Translations under genes and position numbers: made by a program
Notes under the pieces: model-generated
The model's database searches: none
The model's input: only the letters and a program-made list of their open reading frames with translations
What the model was told of the DNA's origin: nothing
Part shown: one piece after another, positions 36,748-46,214 of the stretch
Layout: every line of letters starts with the position of its first letter
Numbering within the stretch: position 1 is the first letter of the stretch
DNA from: CBDCWT01 sp965223305
GTDB taxonomy: Bacteria > Planctomycetota > Planctomycetia > Pirellulales > Pirellulaceae
Direction: 5' to 3'
Assembly: GCA_965223305.1 (NCBI GenBank)
Contig: CBDCWT010000011.1
Coordinates: 1-64,000 of the forward strand
DNA length: 64,000 nucleotides

Positions 36748-38232
36748 CTAATTGTTATCATCCGAGCCCGGCGATGCGCTCGATTTAGGTCGGCGTAATG
36801 CTTCATTAATCCGCTCAAGAGCCTTCCGGGAGGCCTCGCTGACCTGCTGAGATTTGTCGTCACGAAGTTCCTCCAGGTGGCTTCGGGCGATCCGAGCTTC
36901 TTGTCCCTGATGTCCAAGTCCCAGTGCAGCCAAGCTGCGAACAGTCGGGCTATCGTCGTGCAGTTCATCAATCAATACATGCACCGTTGCGGGTCGTGGC
37001 GCGAGTTTTGATACGACAGCTCGAACATTTGCCCCAATCGATGCGTCGATGCGCAGTTGATCGAATAGTGCTGGAATGCCGGTGGTTCCAAGCGCTGCGA
37101 GGGCAGCGACGTCCGCACGCCGAGGAGTCGTCCCAGCGCAATAACCCCAGCAAGGACCTTTCAATGATTCCAACAACGTCGCCACCGGTGCCGTAGTGTC
37201 GCGGTCAATGAATGCCAACGCCATGGCCGACGTTCTTCGGACCATCTCATGGCGACCGTCCAGTCCCTTCAGCAGTTGTGGCACGGCGGGTTCGCCGATG
37301 TTGACCAACGACGTTAAAATCGCATGGCATCGGTCGGTGGCGGGGTCACCCTGATTGATTAGGCTGGTTGGGAAATCCTCTAAGCTCTCCAACTCTTTCA
37401 TCAGTAGCGGCACTGCGGACTCAGCTGCTTCGCCAATCACACCGAACAATGCGAGATGTTGGAATGTTTGCGAAATCTGGAGTTCGTCCACTGGAACCGG
37501 GAGCGGTGAGGTCCTCTCCAGCTCCAACGCTGAGAATATCAAAGGCAAGACGTGTTTGATGTCAGGGCCGATTGGATCATTGGGGACGTATCGGGCCCAT
37601 CCAAGTTGCATCAGTCCCCGCACAACTGGATCTGAATGGTTGCTCAACCGTGTCCGTACCGAATCCAAGCGGCGCAGTCTCTTTTGGTCATCTTCCTTAC
37701 CGCGATAGAAAACCTGATCGCTAACGATTGAAACGTGCCGAGCAAGAGCCATCACCGCACGAAGACGGACAGCAGGGCTGACATCGAGCATCGCGCGCTC
37801 GAGGTCGGGCAGCACTCCCTCGTGATATGTCTGCGGCTCGCTCCAGAACATGTGCGCGGTGGTCCGCCTTACAATTTCGTTCTCGTCGGCAACTAAGACA
37901 TAGCGCAGTTCCGCGAGGGCAGTCTTACAGTAACGCGGTGTCGCGAGGTCGTAGATCGCCCGACAACGCCGGGCAGGATCATCAGCGTGCAAACCACCCA
38001 CAATGTCAGCGAAATGGAACTGCTCCTCGAGGGACCAATGCTCGGGAAGGAAATACAGCTCCGGTTCTTGAGCGGCACTCCCGGATATGGAAATGTCGAA
38101 TGCTAAACCGAACGACACGATCGCCAAAAGAACACGCCGGTCTCGGAACTTTCCCTGCGAGTTCAGTCCTTGCATCATCGCATCTCGTCGCAATAAATCA
38201 TGAGATGGCCTGCTGTCCGAAGAATCATTCAT
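36748..38232 (-). CDS. Exported HEAT-repeat protein
   Basis: 494 residues from ATG 38232; ATG 38178 gives a cleaner signal peptide, and a GTG at 38334 directly after the VWA stop with GGAGGG ahead is a third option. The segment RRVLLAIVSFGLAFDISISG followed by SAAQEPE is a signal peptide. HEAT units fill the rest: DPARRCRAIYDLATP, VSPAVRLRAVMALARHVS, GEPAVPQLLKGLDGRHEMVR, DSPTVRSLAALGLGHQGQEA. It is the last gene of the SWIM/MoxR/VWA operon but is exported, unlike the others, so membership in that system is uncertain. There are no catalytic motifs. Confidence 0.75.
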   Translation of the reverse strand: MNDSSDSRPSHDLLRRDAMMQGLNSQGKFRDRRVLLAIVSFGLAFDISISGSAAQEPELYFLPEHWSLEEQFHFADIVGGLHADDPARRCRAIYDLATPRYCKTALAELRYVLVADENEIVRRTTAHMFWSEPQTYHEGVLPDLERAMLDVSPAVRLRAVMALARHVSIVSDQVFYRGKEDDQKRLRRLDSVRTRLSNHSDPVVRGLMQLGWARYVPNDPIGPDIKHVLPLIFSALELERTSPLPVPVDELQISQTFQHLALFGVIGEAAESAVPLLMKELESLEDFPTSLINQGDPATDRCHAILTSLVNIGEPAVPQLLKGLDGRHEMVRRTSAMALAFIDRDTTAPVATLLESLKGPCWGYCAGTTPRRADVAALAALGTTGIPALFDQLRIDASIGANVRAVVSKLAPRPATVHVLIDELHDDSPTVRSLAALGLGHQGQEARIARSHLEELRDDKSQQVSEASRKALERINEALRRPKSSASPGSDDNN

Positions 38233-38334
38233 TGAAAACTCGATTCTAGTGGAAATCCGGCCGACGAGCCGCGATCTGTCTCCTTCCACAGGTAAATGAC
38301 AGATTGATGGGAGGCCTAGCGCCAACTGACTCAC

Positions 38335-39507
38335 TCAGCTCCCTCCACCGGGGACAATGACTTTGACGTCTTCACTAGCTGCCCACTGAAAAATGTCCTC
38401 GCGGCGCAACGCAGAGGCCATCAAATCGGGGAATTGATCAGGAGTGCAAGCAAAGACAGCAATCCCCATCGCGGCAACTGCGCTGGCCATCTCTGCGTCG
38501 TAGTAGGGGCGTCCTTCATCGCTGAGTGCCAGCAGGACGATGACATTTGCACCGTCAGCGACAAGCCTAGCCAAGCGTGCGATGAGTTCGTCGGCGTTCC
38601 CTCCTTCGCAAAGATCGGTGATTAGAATCAGATGCGACTTTCGAGGTTGTTGGATCTTCTCGGCACAGTAGCTAACCGCTTGGTTAATATCGGTACCGCC
38701 GCCCAACTGAATGCCGAACAGAACCTCCACGGGATCCGAGAGTTTTTCGGTTAAGTCCAGAATCACGGTGTCAAAGCAGACCAGTTGCGTCCGCACGACC
38801 GGCAGTGACGCCATCACCGCGGCAAAGATGGACGAGTAGATGACCGAAGGTGCCATTGATCCTGATTGATCAACGCACAAGATCACTTCGTCCAAGTCAA
38901 CCAGTCGACGTTGCTTTCTTGCGAAACCGATCAGCCGTTCGGGCACGACAGTTTGGTACTGCGGAAGGTACTGATGCAAATTGGCACGGATGGTTCGCGG
39001 CCAATCAATATCGACTGCCCGAGGTCGTGTCGTTCGTCTGCTTCGGTCAAGCGCACCTCGGAGTGCTTCGGCCGTTTTCCGCTCGAGTCGCTGCATCAGC
39101 TCCGCAACGACGTTCTGGATGACCTCGCGAGCAGTCTGCTTGGTCTTTTCTGGCATCATGCCTTGTAAGCTCATCAGGTCCGCGACCAGGTTCACGTCGG
39201 CTTGCATGGCTGCCAGAAACTCGGGTTCGAGCAACATCTGTTGCAATCCCAAGCGTGAAAACGCATCCTTCTGAATGACTTGGACGACAGACGTTGGAAA
39301 GCACTTGCGGATGTCACCCATCCATTGCGCCACCCGCGGTGCGGATCGCCCTAGCCCACCACGGCGTGCACCCTTTTTCCCACCACCGGATCCGTCATGT
39401 TGTTCATACAAAGCATCAAGTGCCGTGGTTATGCGCGAGTCTCTTTCGCTCAGTCCCTCTGACTCGCCACCCAACATCATCTGCCACCGTCGCTGCAGCT
39501 CATCCAT
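38335..39507 (-). CDS. VWA-domain protein of the MoxR-associated operon
   Basis: 390 residues from ATG 39507, which has GGAGAGG just upstream; ATG 39522 is an alternative and would place that Shine-Dalgarno sequence inside the gene. The N-terminal half is helical (DAFSRLGLQQMLLEPEFLAA). The VWA domain has a complete MIDAS: DQSGSMAPS near residue 200, a Thr in GGGTDINQAVSYC and an Asp in LILITDLCEGGNADEL. VWA partners of MoxR ATPases dock on target complexes in a metal-dependent manner. It overlaps the DUF5682-like gene by 8 bases. Cytosolic. Confidence 0.9.
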   Translation of the reverse strand: MDELQRRWQMMLGGESEGLSERDSRITTALDALYEQHDGSGGGKKGARRGGLGRSAPRVAQWMGDIRKCFPTSVVQVIQKDAFSRLGLQQMLLEPEFLAAMQADVNLVADLMSLQGMMPEKTKQTAREVIQNVVAELMQRLERKTAEALRGALDRSRRTTRPRAVDIDWPRTIRANLHQYLPQYQTVVPERLIGFARKQRRLVDLDEVILCVDQSGSMAPSVIYSSIFAAVMASLPVVRTQLVCFDTVILDLTEKLSDPVEVLFGIQLGGGTDINQAVSYCAEKIQQPRKSHLILITDLCEGGNADELIARLARLVADGANVIVLLALSDEGRPYYDAEMASAVAAMGIAVFACTPDQFPDLMASALRREDIFQWAASEDVKVIVPGGGS

Positions 39508-41773
39508 CAAAAACCTCTCCATTCAAGATATTGGCGACCCGCTCCATCTGCTCAGGCCAAATCTCGTCAACATCTTCGATGACTTGATAGCCGGTTTGAG
39601 CGGTCTGTCGACCAAGTGCCGCGTCCAACAACCTGCGGCGTTCCATCTGGTCCATGTTCGAAAAAACGCGTCGAAAAAGTGGCAGCGATTCCACGAAAGT
39701 TTGTTCATCCAAACACATGATCCAGTCGCTGACGCATTCACGGAGTCGCTCATCATGGATCAAGCGACTTCCGGCTCCCTCCAAGAACCCTTCGAAGAAG
39801 CCCGCCGCCTCGGAAGTGGTTGTGCCGGGCGATAGCTTTCGAGCCAGCAGTTTGACGGCGTCTTCTGAGGTGATGTGTTCACCCTCATACAGCAACCGAG
39901 CTGCTTGCCCTGCTACTAATGGCGTTGTCTGATCATCGCCTATCACTTCGCGGAGCGAATCCAGCCATGACTCGATTGCCAAAGATTCGATCAGCTGTAG
40001 CGAACGATCGGCCCCACGGATCGAATCACACAGAAAGGCAGCCGCTTCGTCGTCCAATCCACGGGCTGCGTGGTGAAGTGCGATCGAACCCCCGACGGCA
40101 ATACGATCGAACAAAGCCGCCATCTGGCCGGTGTCGACTTGGCGCGCTTTGCCGTAACGCACAACGTCTGCGATTGGCGGCAGGGCCGACAACAGCTCCA
40201 GGCAATCTGTCGCTTGTCCCGAACGATGCTCGAGCGCCTCGCTTACTTTGGCCGCAGCATCCGGTAATTGAGCCGTCAGAGCTTCAAAAACAAGACTCGA
40301 CAACTCACCCAGTCCTTTTGCTTCCTGCAAGCGAGCGACAATTCGACCCGCAGCCGCCTGTGCGATGGTGGCACCGTAAACCAGATTCTCAACCAAAGAG
40401 ACCGAGTATTCGGGTTCCCAGCTCAGAACCCAGCGTTCGCGAAACGTTCCGCGGCTACGTCCCGGATCATCCAGGTTTCCCCACGGCACGCTCAATGCAT
40501 TCAGTCGATGCAGTAGAGTCGAACGAAACAGTCCACTCTCGCTTCGCAAATCCACGGATAATTCACGTTCAAGTGCTTCGGGCTTCAGCCGAGCAGCCTT
40601 CTGTTGTCGCTGCAAGTCCTCCAGTAAGGGAGCCAGAGGCACACCGTCGGAAATGCTGCCCACTTCGCTGCCGATCAGCAACTGTGTCGCGATCGACTGC
40701 CATAGCTTTTGATTTCCAAAGCAGATGCAGGCCACGGTGGCATCGGTCAGTTCCTCGAATCCGGCCTGCGGGCGTCCGCGAATCGCTGCCAAGGAAACCG
40801 CCAACCGCTCGGTCTCGATCAGCGACGCGGTCGACACGACCTGGCCTTGTTCTCGCATGCAGCGAGCGATTCGAGCGATCCAGCGAGTTGCCTGTTCTTC
40901 GCGTGGTGTTTCCCACAGATGCCGATTCCAACCGGGCGCGGCGACACCGGCACCGTAGCCGCTTGACATGGCCAAGCGTGGCGCGGTCCATGGAGTCCAG
41001 GTTGCAGATACCTTCCGTTTCTTGGCACCCTTCAAGAGTGCTCGGTCATCCTTGGCGGTGTGCTTCTCGGTCAGCGCCGGTACGTGCCAAGCACCGCAAA
41101 CGACCGCGATAGGTCCTTCGGATTGTCTGCGTGATTTTGCAGTCTCCAGCCGCATGTGTGCTTCACGAGCCGCTTCCTCGTTTCTTGGTGGTGGAACGTC
41201 TTCACGCAAAGCCCGCATGGCATCGGCAACCGCAGCGAAGATCGGTCCCGGCTCGGGATTCTCCTCAATGACATGTTGCCACCAACTCTCGCCGTCTTCG
41301 TAGCCCGCTGCAAAAGCAAGCGCCCCGATGGGATCCCGCTCGATCCGAGCAATTGGACTCAACAGAGCATCATCCTGCGAAGTGTCCTTGCTTTCGTGGC
41401 TCGAATCATCTTCTCCAGGTGCAACTACCTCGCGGACGATTGCAGTTTGCTCTTTCAAACGCCAATAAACAGGCAGGTCGATGAATCGAGCCGGCACATC
41501 ATTTTTCGCAGCCCAAACGATCGCTTGATATTCCGGTGAAAACACGGAGAACGGCCAAAAAATGGAACGTTCTGGTTCGCCGGTTGGGTAGGCCAGTAAG
41601 GCAATGGGTGGCACCATATCCTTGTCGGCCAACATCGGAATCAACTCCGATAGATCGGCAGGACCCTCAATCAGAATCTCGGCGGGCTGCAAGGCATCAA
41701 GCGACTCCAACAATCGACGTGCCGAGCCGGGACCGTGATGCCGTATGCCGAAGTATTCGACTTCACCTGGCAT
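39500..41773 (-). CDS. DUF5682-family protein of the MoxR-VWA operon
   Basis: 757 residues from ATG 41773 (MPGEVEYFGIRHHGPGSARR); a GTG directly before it is an alternative. The N-terminal domain carries GIRHHGPGSARRLLESL, LIEGPADLSELIPML, RFIDLPVYWRL near residue 105 and GPIAVVCGAWHVPAL near 225. These conserved His-containing motifs are reminiscent of the ChaN/TraB/EreA-like fold (inference), suggesting a metal-dependent hydrolase. The C-terminal 450 residues are helical. It overlaps the ATPase stop (GTGATG) and the VWA start, so it is stoichiometrically coupled to both. No experimental function is known to me. Confidence 0.8.
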   Translation of the reverse strand: MPGEVEYFGIRHHGPGSARRLLESLDALQPAEILIEGPADLSELIPMLADKDMVPPIALLAYPTGEPERSIFWPFSVFSPEYQAIVWAAKNDVPARFIDLPVYWRLKEQTAIVREVVAPGEDDSSHESKDTSQDDALLSPIARIERDPIGALAFAAGYEDGESWWQHVIEENPEPGPIFAAVADAMRALREDVPPPRNEEAAREAHMRLETAKSRRQSEGPIAVVCGAWHVPALTEKHTAKDDRALLKGAKKRKVSATWTPWTAPRLAMSSGYGAGVAAPGWNRHLWETPREEQATRWIARIARCMREQGQVVSTASLIETERLAVSLAAIRGRPQAGFEELTDATVACICFGNQKLWQSIATQLLIGSEVGSISDGVPLAPLLEDLQRQQKAARLKPEALERELSVDLRSESGLFRSTLLHRLNALSVPWGNLDDPGRSRGTFRERWVLSWEPEYSVSLVENLVYGATIAQAAAGRIVARLQEAKGLGELSSLVFEALTAQLPDAAAKVSEALEHRSGQATDCLELLSALPPIADVVRYGKARQVDTGQMAALFDRIAVGGSIALHHAARGLDDEAAAFLCDSIRGADRSLQLIESLAIESWLDSLREVIGDDQTTPLVAGQAARLLYEGEHITSEDAVKLLARKLSPGTTTSEAAGFFEGFLEGAGSRLIHDERLRECVSDWIMCLDEQTFVESLPLFRRVFSNMDQMERRRLLDAALGRQTAQTGYQVIEDVDEIWPEQMERVANILNGEVFDG

Positions 41774-42849
41774 CACACTAGCTCGGTCAATGTGCTGTAG
41801 TAGTCCGCGAAATCGCGGCGTTTTTTCAACACCGTTTCTAGATACTCTTCCAGGATGGCTTTGTCCTGAACCGGATCTTTGACGATTGCCCCAAGCACGT
41901 TAGGTGCAAGTCCGTCAGCCGAAAGGACGCCGTCATTGAAATAGGCAGCATGAGAAAACCCGCTTACCATCACGGCGATCGCTTCGGCCGTTGAGAGCGT
42001 GGCCGACGGACTCTTTAACGTCGTCTTCCCGTCGGCGGTTTCGCCGCTTCGCAACTCGCGAAAGATCGCCAAGATCCGGCTGACTTCTTCGGCCACGTTC
42101 TTTGGCGCAGGAAGGTCCAAAGACTGAGCCATCTCGCCGACACGTCTTGTGACGATCTGAACTTCTTGATCAAGATCGTCCGGCAACGGCAACACAACCA
42201 CATTGAAGCGACGTTTCAGGGCGGCTGACAACTCATTGACGCCTTTGTCGCGATCGTTTGCTGTTGCGATCACATTGAAACCTTGCTGCGCATAGACCGC
42301 GTCGTTCAGTTCGGGAATCGGCAACATCTTTTCCGACAAGACGGTGATCAGGGTGTCCTGGACGTCGGATCCCATTCGCGTCAGTTCTTCCAAGCGGCAG
42401 AGGCTACCGCTCTCCATCGCGCGGAACAATGGCGTTGGGACCAATGCATCCCGGCTGGGGCCTTTGGCGAGCAGCTGTGCGTAATTCCATCCGTATCGAA
42501 TCTGATTTTCGTCGGTGCCGGCAGTACACTGGATGATCTTTGTGGAATCACCGCTGATCGCAGCAGCCATGTGCTCCGAAACCCAGCTCTTGGCAGTTCC
42601 CGGCACGCCCATCAACAGTAGGGCTCGATCCGTTGCCAACGTCGCCACCGCAGTTTCAATGAGGCGTCGATCACCGACATACTTGGCGTCGACCTGGCGT
42701 CTCCCCACTTTGCCGCCAACGATGTAGGTGACGACGGCTTGGGGGCTGAGTGCCCATCCGGTGGGCTTGGGGTGATCATCTTTAGCCTTCAACACCTCAA
42801 GATCATCAGCATAGGTCTTCTCGACCGGTTCGCGTAACACGTCAGTCAC
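41773..42849 (-). CDS. MoxR-type AAA ATPase
   Basis: 358 residues from GTG 42849, which overlaps the previous stop by 4 bases (GTGA) and has AGGAG 7 bases upstream; an ATG at 42873 is less likely. Walker A is GVPGTAKSW near residue 80, Walker B SLCRLEELTRM near 140, sensor 1 NVIATANDRDKGVN near 180 and an Arg finger in ALKRRFNVVVLPLPDD. The sequence is the MoxR branch: helix-2 insert (KIIQCTAGTDENQIRYGWNY) and a C-terminal lid. MoxR ATPases remodel or activate partner proteins together with a VWA protein, here two genes downstream. Confidence 0.92.
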   Translation of the reverse strand: MTDVLREPVEKTYADDLEVLKAKDDHPKPTGWALSPQAVVTYIVGGKVGRRQVDAKYVGDRRLIETAVATLATDRALLLMGVPGTAKSWVSEHMAAAISGDSTKIIQCTAGTDENQIRYGWNYAQLLAKGPSRDALVPTPLFRAMESGSLCRLEELTRMGSDVQDTLITVLSEKMLPIPELNDAVYAQQGFNVIATANDRDKGVNELSAALKRRFNVVVLPLPDDLDQEVQIVTRRVGEMAQSLDLPAPKNVAEEVSRILAIFRELRSGETADGKTTLKSPSATLSTAEAIAVMVSGFSHAAYFNDGVLSADGLAPNVLGAIVKDPVQDKAILEEYLETVLKKRRDFADYYSTLTELV

Positions 42850-44273
42850 AGAAGCTCTCCTGGTGGCAAGCACGCATTCAGTTTGAGTAGTCCAAGCATC
42901 GGGTCCGATGCAAAAAAGTTGGTGTCAGTGAATAGTTTCAGTAGTTCAGTCGCCGCTGCTTGGTCTGCTAGTAGGCCCAGCGAGAAAAGGCCCTGACGAA
43001 GCGTTTCCTGTCGCATGGTCTTCTTCGAGTGATCTTCACCAGCGAGCTTCTTCAGCTCTTTAAATGCTCGTAGCGATTTCAGCTGCTCGAACTGGACTTC
43101 TCCCCAGAGACCTTGAGCACAAACGACAGCAGCGGAAAAGCTAGCGTCGCCGTTCTCGAGCACGCGTGGCAACAACTCGCGCCGACTCTCTTTGCCCAGA
43201 CGGTCAAACAAGAGCTGAAAAGCTTCGGCAGAGATTCCATCGAGTGACGCGATACGCGATGCCAACGTCGAGGCCGCCTGCTCGCTACCGGTCGCTGCCA
43301 CCATTCGCAGTAGTTCATCGGACGCTTCTTCGTCGACGTGTTCCCAGCCGCTGAGCAACTCGGCTTCACTAGCCAATTTCAAGCCCTGCACAAAACTACG
43401 CAGACTCAGCTTGGCAGCCAACTCGCCGCGACGCTTGCGCTGAGCCTTTGTTTTCAACTGGTTGGCCGTGATCTTGTATCCGCCTCGGAGGCGCTTCTTT
43501 GCGACCGAGAAGAAGTCCGCATACTCAGTGACTTCCGAAGCCTCATCCTCCACGGCACCAATGCGTGCCAAGTACTGCGCGACCACATGACGAACTTTGC
43601 TGGATCGATCGTTCGCGAACACCTCCAGGAGCAATTGATCTTCTGTGCTTAGTCTTTGGCCCAACGTTTCGATGATTCGCAAACGCTCCTGCGCCGGAAG
43701 TGAGGGCACGTTGTTAGCCACTAGCTTGCGGGCATCCTCCGGTTGTTTGCGATGTAGAAGCGATAACGCTGTGCGACGTTCGGCGGGCATCCAGCAATCC
43801 CAGTTGTCGGCATCGATTGTGTCGCACTCGCCCGAATCGTCGCGCACTTCTTCAGCACGCTGCCACGATGCCCACGGTGCGTAGACATCCGGCAACTGGT
43901 GAAAGCTCTTCGGCATGTAGTCGGTCGGATGAACGACGTAACCACGCACAGCCAGCAAGTGGATTACAATCGCGATTTGTGACTCAGCGAGCTTGATCAC
44001 TCGCACCAAGTTTCGAAATTGCTGACGAGCTTGCGGCGGTGGTGTCGGCAAGTTCAAACGGGGCAATGGTGGCAAGGCTTGAAGTTCGCCACCGGGGGTC
44101 GATCGCAAAGCGAATTGCATTGCCTGTCCGGCAAATGCCAGTAGAGCCAAATCTGGACTCGGATCGTCCTCAGCGGCAGCACGCCAAGACGTTGGCGCTT
44201 TCTCCAGAGCCGAACCACCAATCATCCAGCGGCCCTTCACGTCATCCAGCGTTTTCTGCAGATCAATCGCCAT
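42846..44273 (-). CDS. DUF5691-like helical-repeat protein
   Basis: 475 residues, MAIDLQKTLDDVKGRWMIGG. It is mostly helical with HEAT-like units in the middle (RLRIIETLGQRLSTEDQLLL, SSKVRHVVAQYLARIGAV). Residues 150-190 (DNWDCWMPAERRTALSLLHR) and the WASWQRAEE stretch are Trp-rich. The assignment to DUF5691 rests on position between a SWIM protein and a MoxR ATPase and on overall length; I cannot run the profile. It overlaps the SWIM gene by 11 bases and the ATPase gene by 4, so it is a structural part of this system. No catalytic residues are apparent. Confidence 0.7.
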   Translation of the reverse strand: MAIDLQKTLDDVKGRWMIGGSALEKAPTSWRAAAEDDPSPDLALLAFAGQAMQFALRSTPGGELQALPPLPRLNLPTPPPQARQQFRNLVRVIKLAESQIAIVIHLLAVRGYVVHPTDYMPKSFHQLPDVYAPWASWQRAEEVRDDSGECDTIDADNWDCWMPAERRTALSLLHRKQPEDARKLVANNVPSLPAQERLRIIETLGQRLSTEDQLLLEVFANDRSSKVRHVVAQYLARIGAVEDEASEVTEYADFFSVAKKRLRGGYKITANQLKTKAQRKRRGELAAKLSLRSFVQGLKLASEAELLSGWEHVDEEASDELLRMVAATGSEQAASTLASRIASLDGISAEAFQLLFDRLGKESRRELLPRVLENGDASFSAAVVCAQGLWGEVQFEQLKSLRAFKELKKLAGEDHSKKTMRQETLRQGLFSLGLLADQAAATELLKLFTDTNFFASDPMLGLLKLNACLPPGELL

Positions 44274-45666
44274 AGGACACCCTACCCCAGTCGGACTGCG
44301 CCAAGAGCAGTGTCAGATTCATACCGTCCCACAATGCCACTGTCTGATGCGTGGCGATACTCGCGACATGTTTCGCAGGCGTGCCAGCGATCGGAAGTGC
44401 GAAGGAGCGATCCTGGGGCTCCCACCAGTAACCTGAGCCAGCTTGGGCGATCCGCCCGCTCGGCAACAACACCGGAACCTCGCTGGTCCACGGTGCGAGT
44501 CTCAAAGTATCGCGGTAGGTGTCGAGCGGCTGTTCGCGTGCAACCGGCCACGCCTTTTCATTGACGCCCTTGTCCTTGTCTTCGTCACTCGACTTCCGTT
44601 CAGCGATAACCGCACGCAACGGTTGCCGTGCCGGATAGAAGGCGAATTGCGCTTCCAGCTGTTCGCCGACCGCGAATGCGCTGTTTCGTTTGCCGAGTGA
44701 CGCCGGAAAGAAGTCGAGCAGTAACGCGAATCGGATTCCTTCACCCAAGTTCATTAGCCAAGTCGCTTGACTGACCAATCCATCACGTCGTGTCGTTACC
44801 TGCTCACCGACCACTTCCCAAGTCGACGACACTCGCATTGCCTCTTCCGACTCAAGCACCGAATCGCGATTCTCGCTGTTTCCCACCAGTCGTGTCAGCT
44901 CAGCGTCACCTGGGTTTGCTTTCCAAGCTCGACAGATCAGCACAACTCGCCCGAGTTCTTGAATCAGCATATTGAGACGAGTGTCACTGGGAGTTTGCAT
45001 CAAGCGAGAAGGTAGCTCGTCGAGGCGGCTCGCCAAGGCCTGAGCTTTCGCGTCCACCAAACGCGCCGCAATCGTTCGGCATCGCGAGTTCGGATCGTTC
45101 AAAAATGCTGCGAGTCCACCACGAATTTGATCATCAAGCCACTGCTGCAATTCGTCGATTCCCGCCGCAACGGAGTGCCGAGTGGCTTTAGCACGCTTCT
45201 CTGCTGCCGCTCTTCGCTTTGCTTCACCTTTAGGATCTAGCGGCTTTTTCGGTACCGCTTGCTTTGCCGCCGACAGACTCTTGCGAACTTTACCGGCGGT
45301 CCTATCTTTCGACCCTTCCTGGGTACGACCGCTTCCACTGTTCTTACGTCGTCCCAGCCAATCAGTCACCCATTGGGGCACTTCCCCATCAGCAAATGGC
45401 CCAGGATCCTCCACATACATCCACATAAGAGCCAGCACGTGCTTGCAAGGAAACTTGCGTGATGGGCACGTACATTTGTAGCCGGCGTTTGAGTTATCAA
45501 AGACGGTACGGTAAGGATTCGCTCCAGAGCCTTGGCATTCGCCCCACACCAGATCGCCGTGCTGAGTCAGGGTGGGCCACTTGCTCGGCTTAAGCAGCTT
45601 GTTGGCAGCATTGAGCGAAGCCTGGTCAGGCGCAAGCTCCGTGATTTTATTGGTCGTCAAGGACAT
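44263..45666 (-). CDS. SWIM zinc-finger protein, first gene of the MoxR-VWA operon
   Basis: 467 residues from ATG 45666 (MSLTTNKITELAPDQASLNA). The SWIM finger C-x-C-x(n)-C-x-H is in YKCTCPSRKFPCKHVLALMW near residue 75, a predicted nucleic-acid or protein binding site. Next comes WVTDWLGRRK and a low-complexity basic linker (SGSGRTQEGSKDRTAGKVRK ... AKRRAAAEKRAKATRHS) that may be flexible. The C-terminal 300 residues are mixed and hold no known motif. It starts the operon; the 3' neighbours overlap in series. SWIM proteins in such loci may supply target recognition (inference). Confidence 0.88.
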   Translation of the reverse strand: MSLTTNKITELAPDQASLNAANKLLKPSKWPTLTQHGDLVWGECQGSGANPYRTVFDNSNAGYKCTCPSRKFPCKHVLALMWMYVEDPGPFADGEVPQWVTDWLGRRKNSGSGRTQEGSKDRTAGKVRKSLSAAKQAVPKKPLDPKGEAKRRAAAEKRAKATRHSVAAGIDELQQWLDDQIRGGLAAFLNDPNSRCRTIAARLVDAKAQALASRLDELPSRLMQTPSDTRLNMLIQELGRVVLICRAWKANPGDAELTRLVGNSENRDSVLESEEAMRVSSTWEVVGEQVTTRRDGLVSQATWLMNLGEGIRFALLLDFFPASLGKRNSAFAVGEQLEAQFAFYPARQPLRAVIAERKSSDEDKDKGVNEKAWPVAREQPLDTYRDTLRLAPWTSEVPVLLPSGRIAQAGSGYWWEPQDRSFALPIAGTPAKHVASIATHQTVALWDGMNLTLLLAQSDWGRVSYGD

Positions 45667-46214
45667 CGCAACGCCGCCCGACATTCTTGGACTCAACTAA
45701 GAGACCACACCCATCTCACGCATGATCATTGTCGCCGACTTTCTCGGCGCGAACAACAACCGGTGGTACTTGCCAAAGAGGTCCGTTGGTGCGGCTTAAA
45801 TCCGGCAAGTTCACGGCGCAGCCAAACACGAACGACACTGGGTAACCAGACTCGAAGCCTTCGCTATCAGTCTCTGAATCTTTGTCACACGCTGCTTTCA
45901 TCGTTCCAGAGGGCTTCGCAAAAGGGTTCGTAGGAAGCGTACTCGGACGAATCCGCAGATAGCGTCTGACTATTCGCACAGCTGAGAGCCAGCTCAATCT
46001 TCGTGACGGTGCCACACGATCGCAGCTCCACCAAGCGAAATGTGGCATGGTATTGTGCTCATTGCTCGCTGTGACCTTGAAGGAAGAAAAGCGAGCACGC
46101 AACCGGACCAAACCCGGGTCCCACAAACCATTCGATTGAAGACTCGATCTAGCCGAAATCCGACCGGCGTTCGGAGACCTTTCTCGTCCGATGCCGGCAC
46201 GCGGCCATTTAAGT
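45667..46214. other. Gap with one possible gene remnant
   Basis: On the minus strand, about 60 codons ending at TGA 45885 read HATFRLVELRSCGTVTKIEL, ALSCANSQTLSADSSEYASY and EPFCEALWNDESSV, which looks like the end of a real protein. No start is visible and upstream frames are closed. An overlapping frame at 45716-46240 has poor composition. The operon promoter of the SWIM gene should be here. Confidence 0.35.

Noticed and set aside
39919..41112. 397-codon plus-strand frame
   Set aside because: It lies antisense to the DUF5682-like gene and is Arg/Pro/Ser-rich with no family pattern; it is a shadow frame of GC-biased coding DNA.
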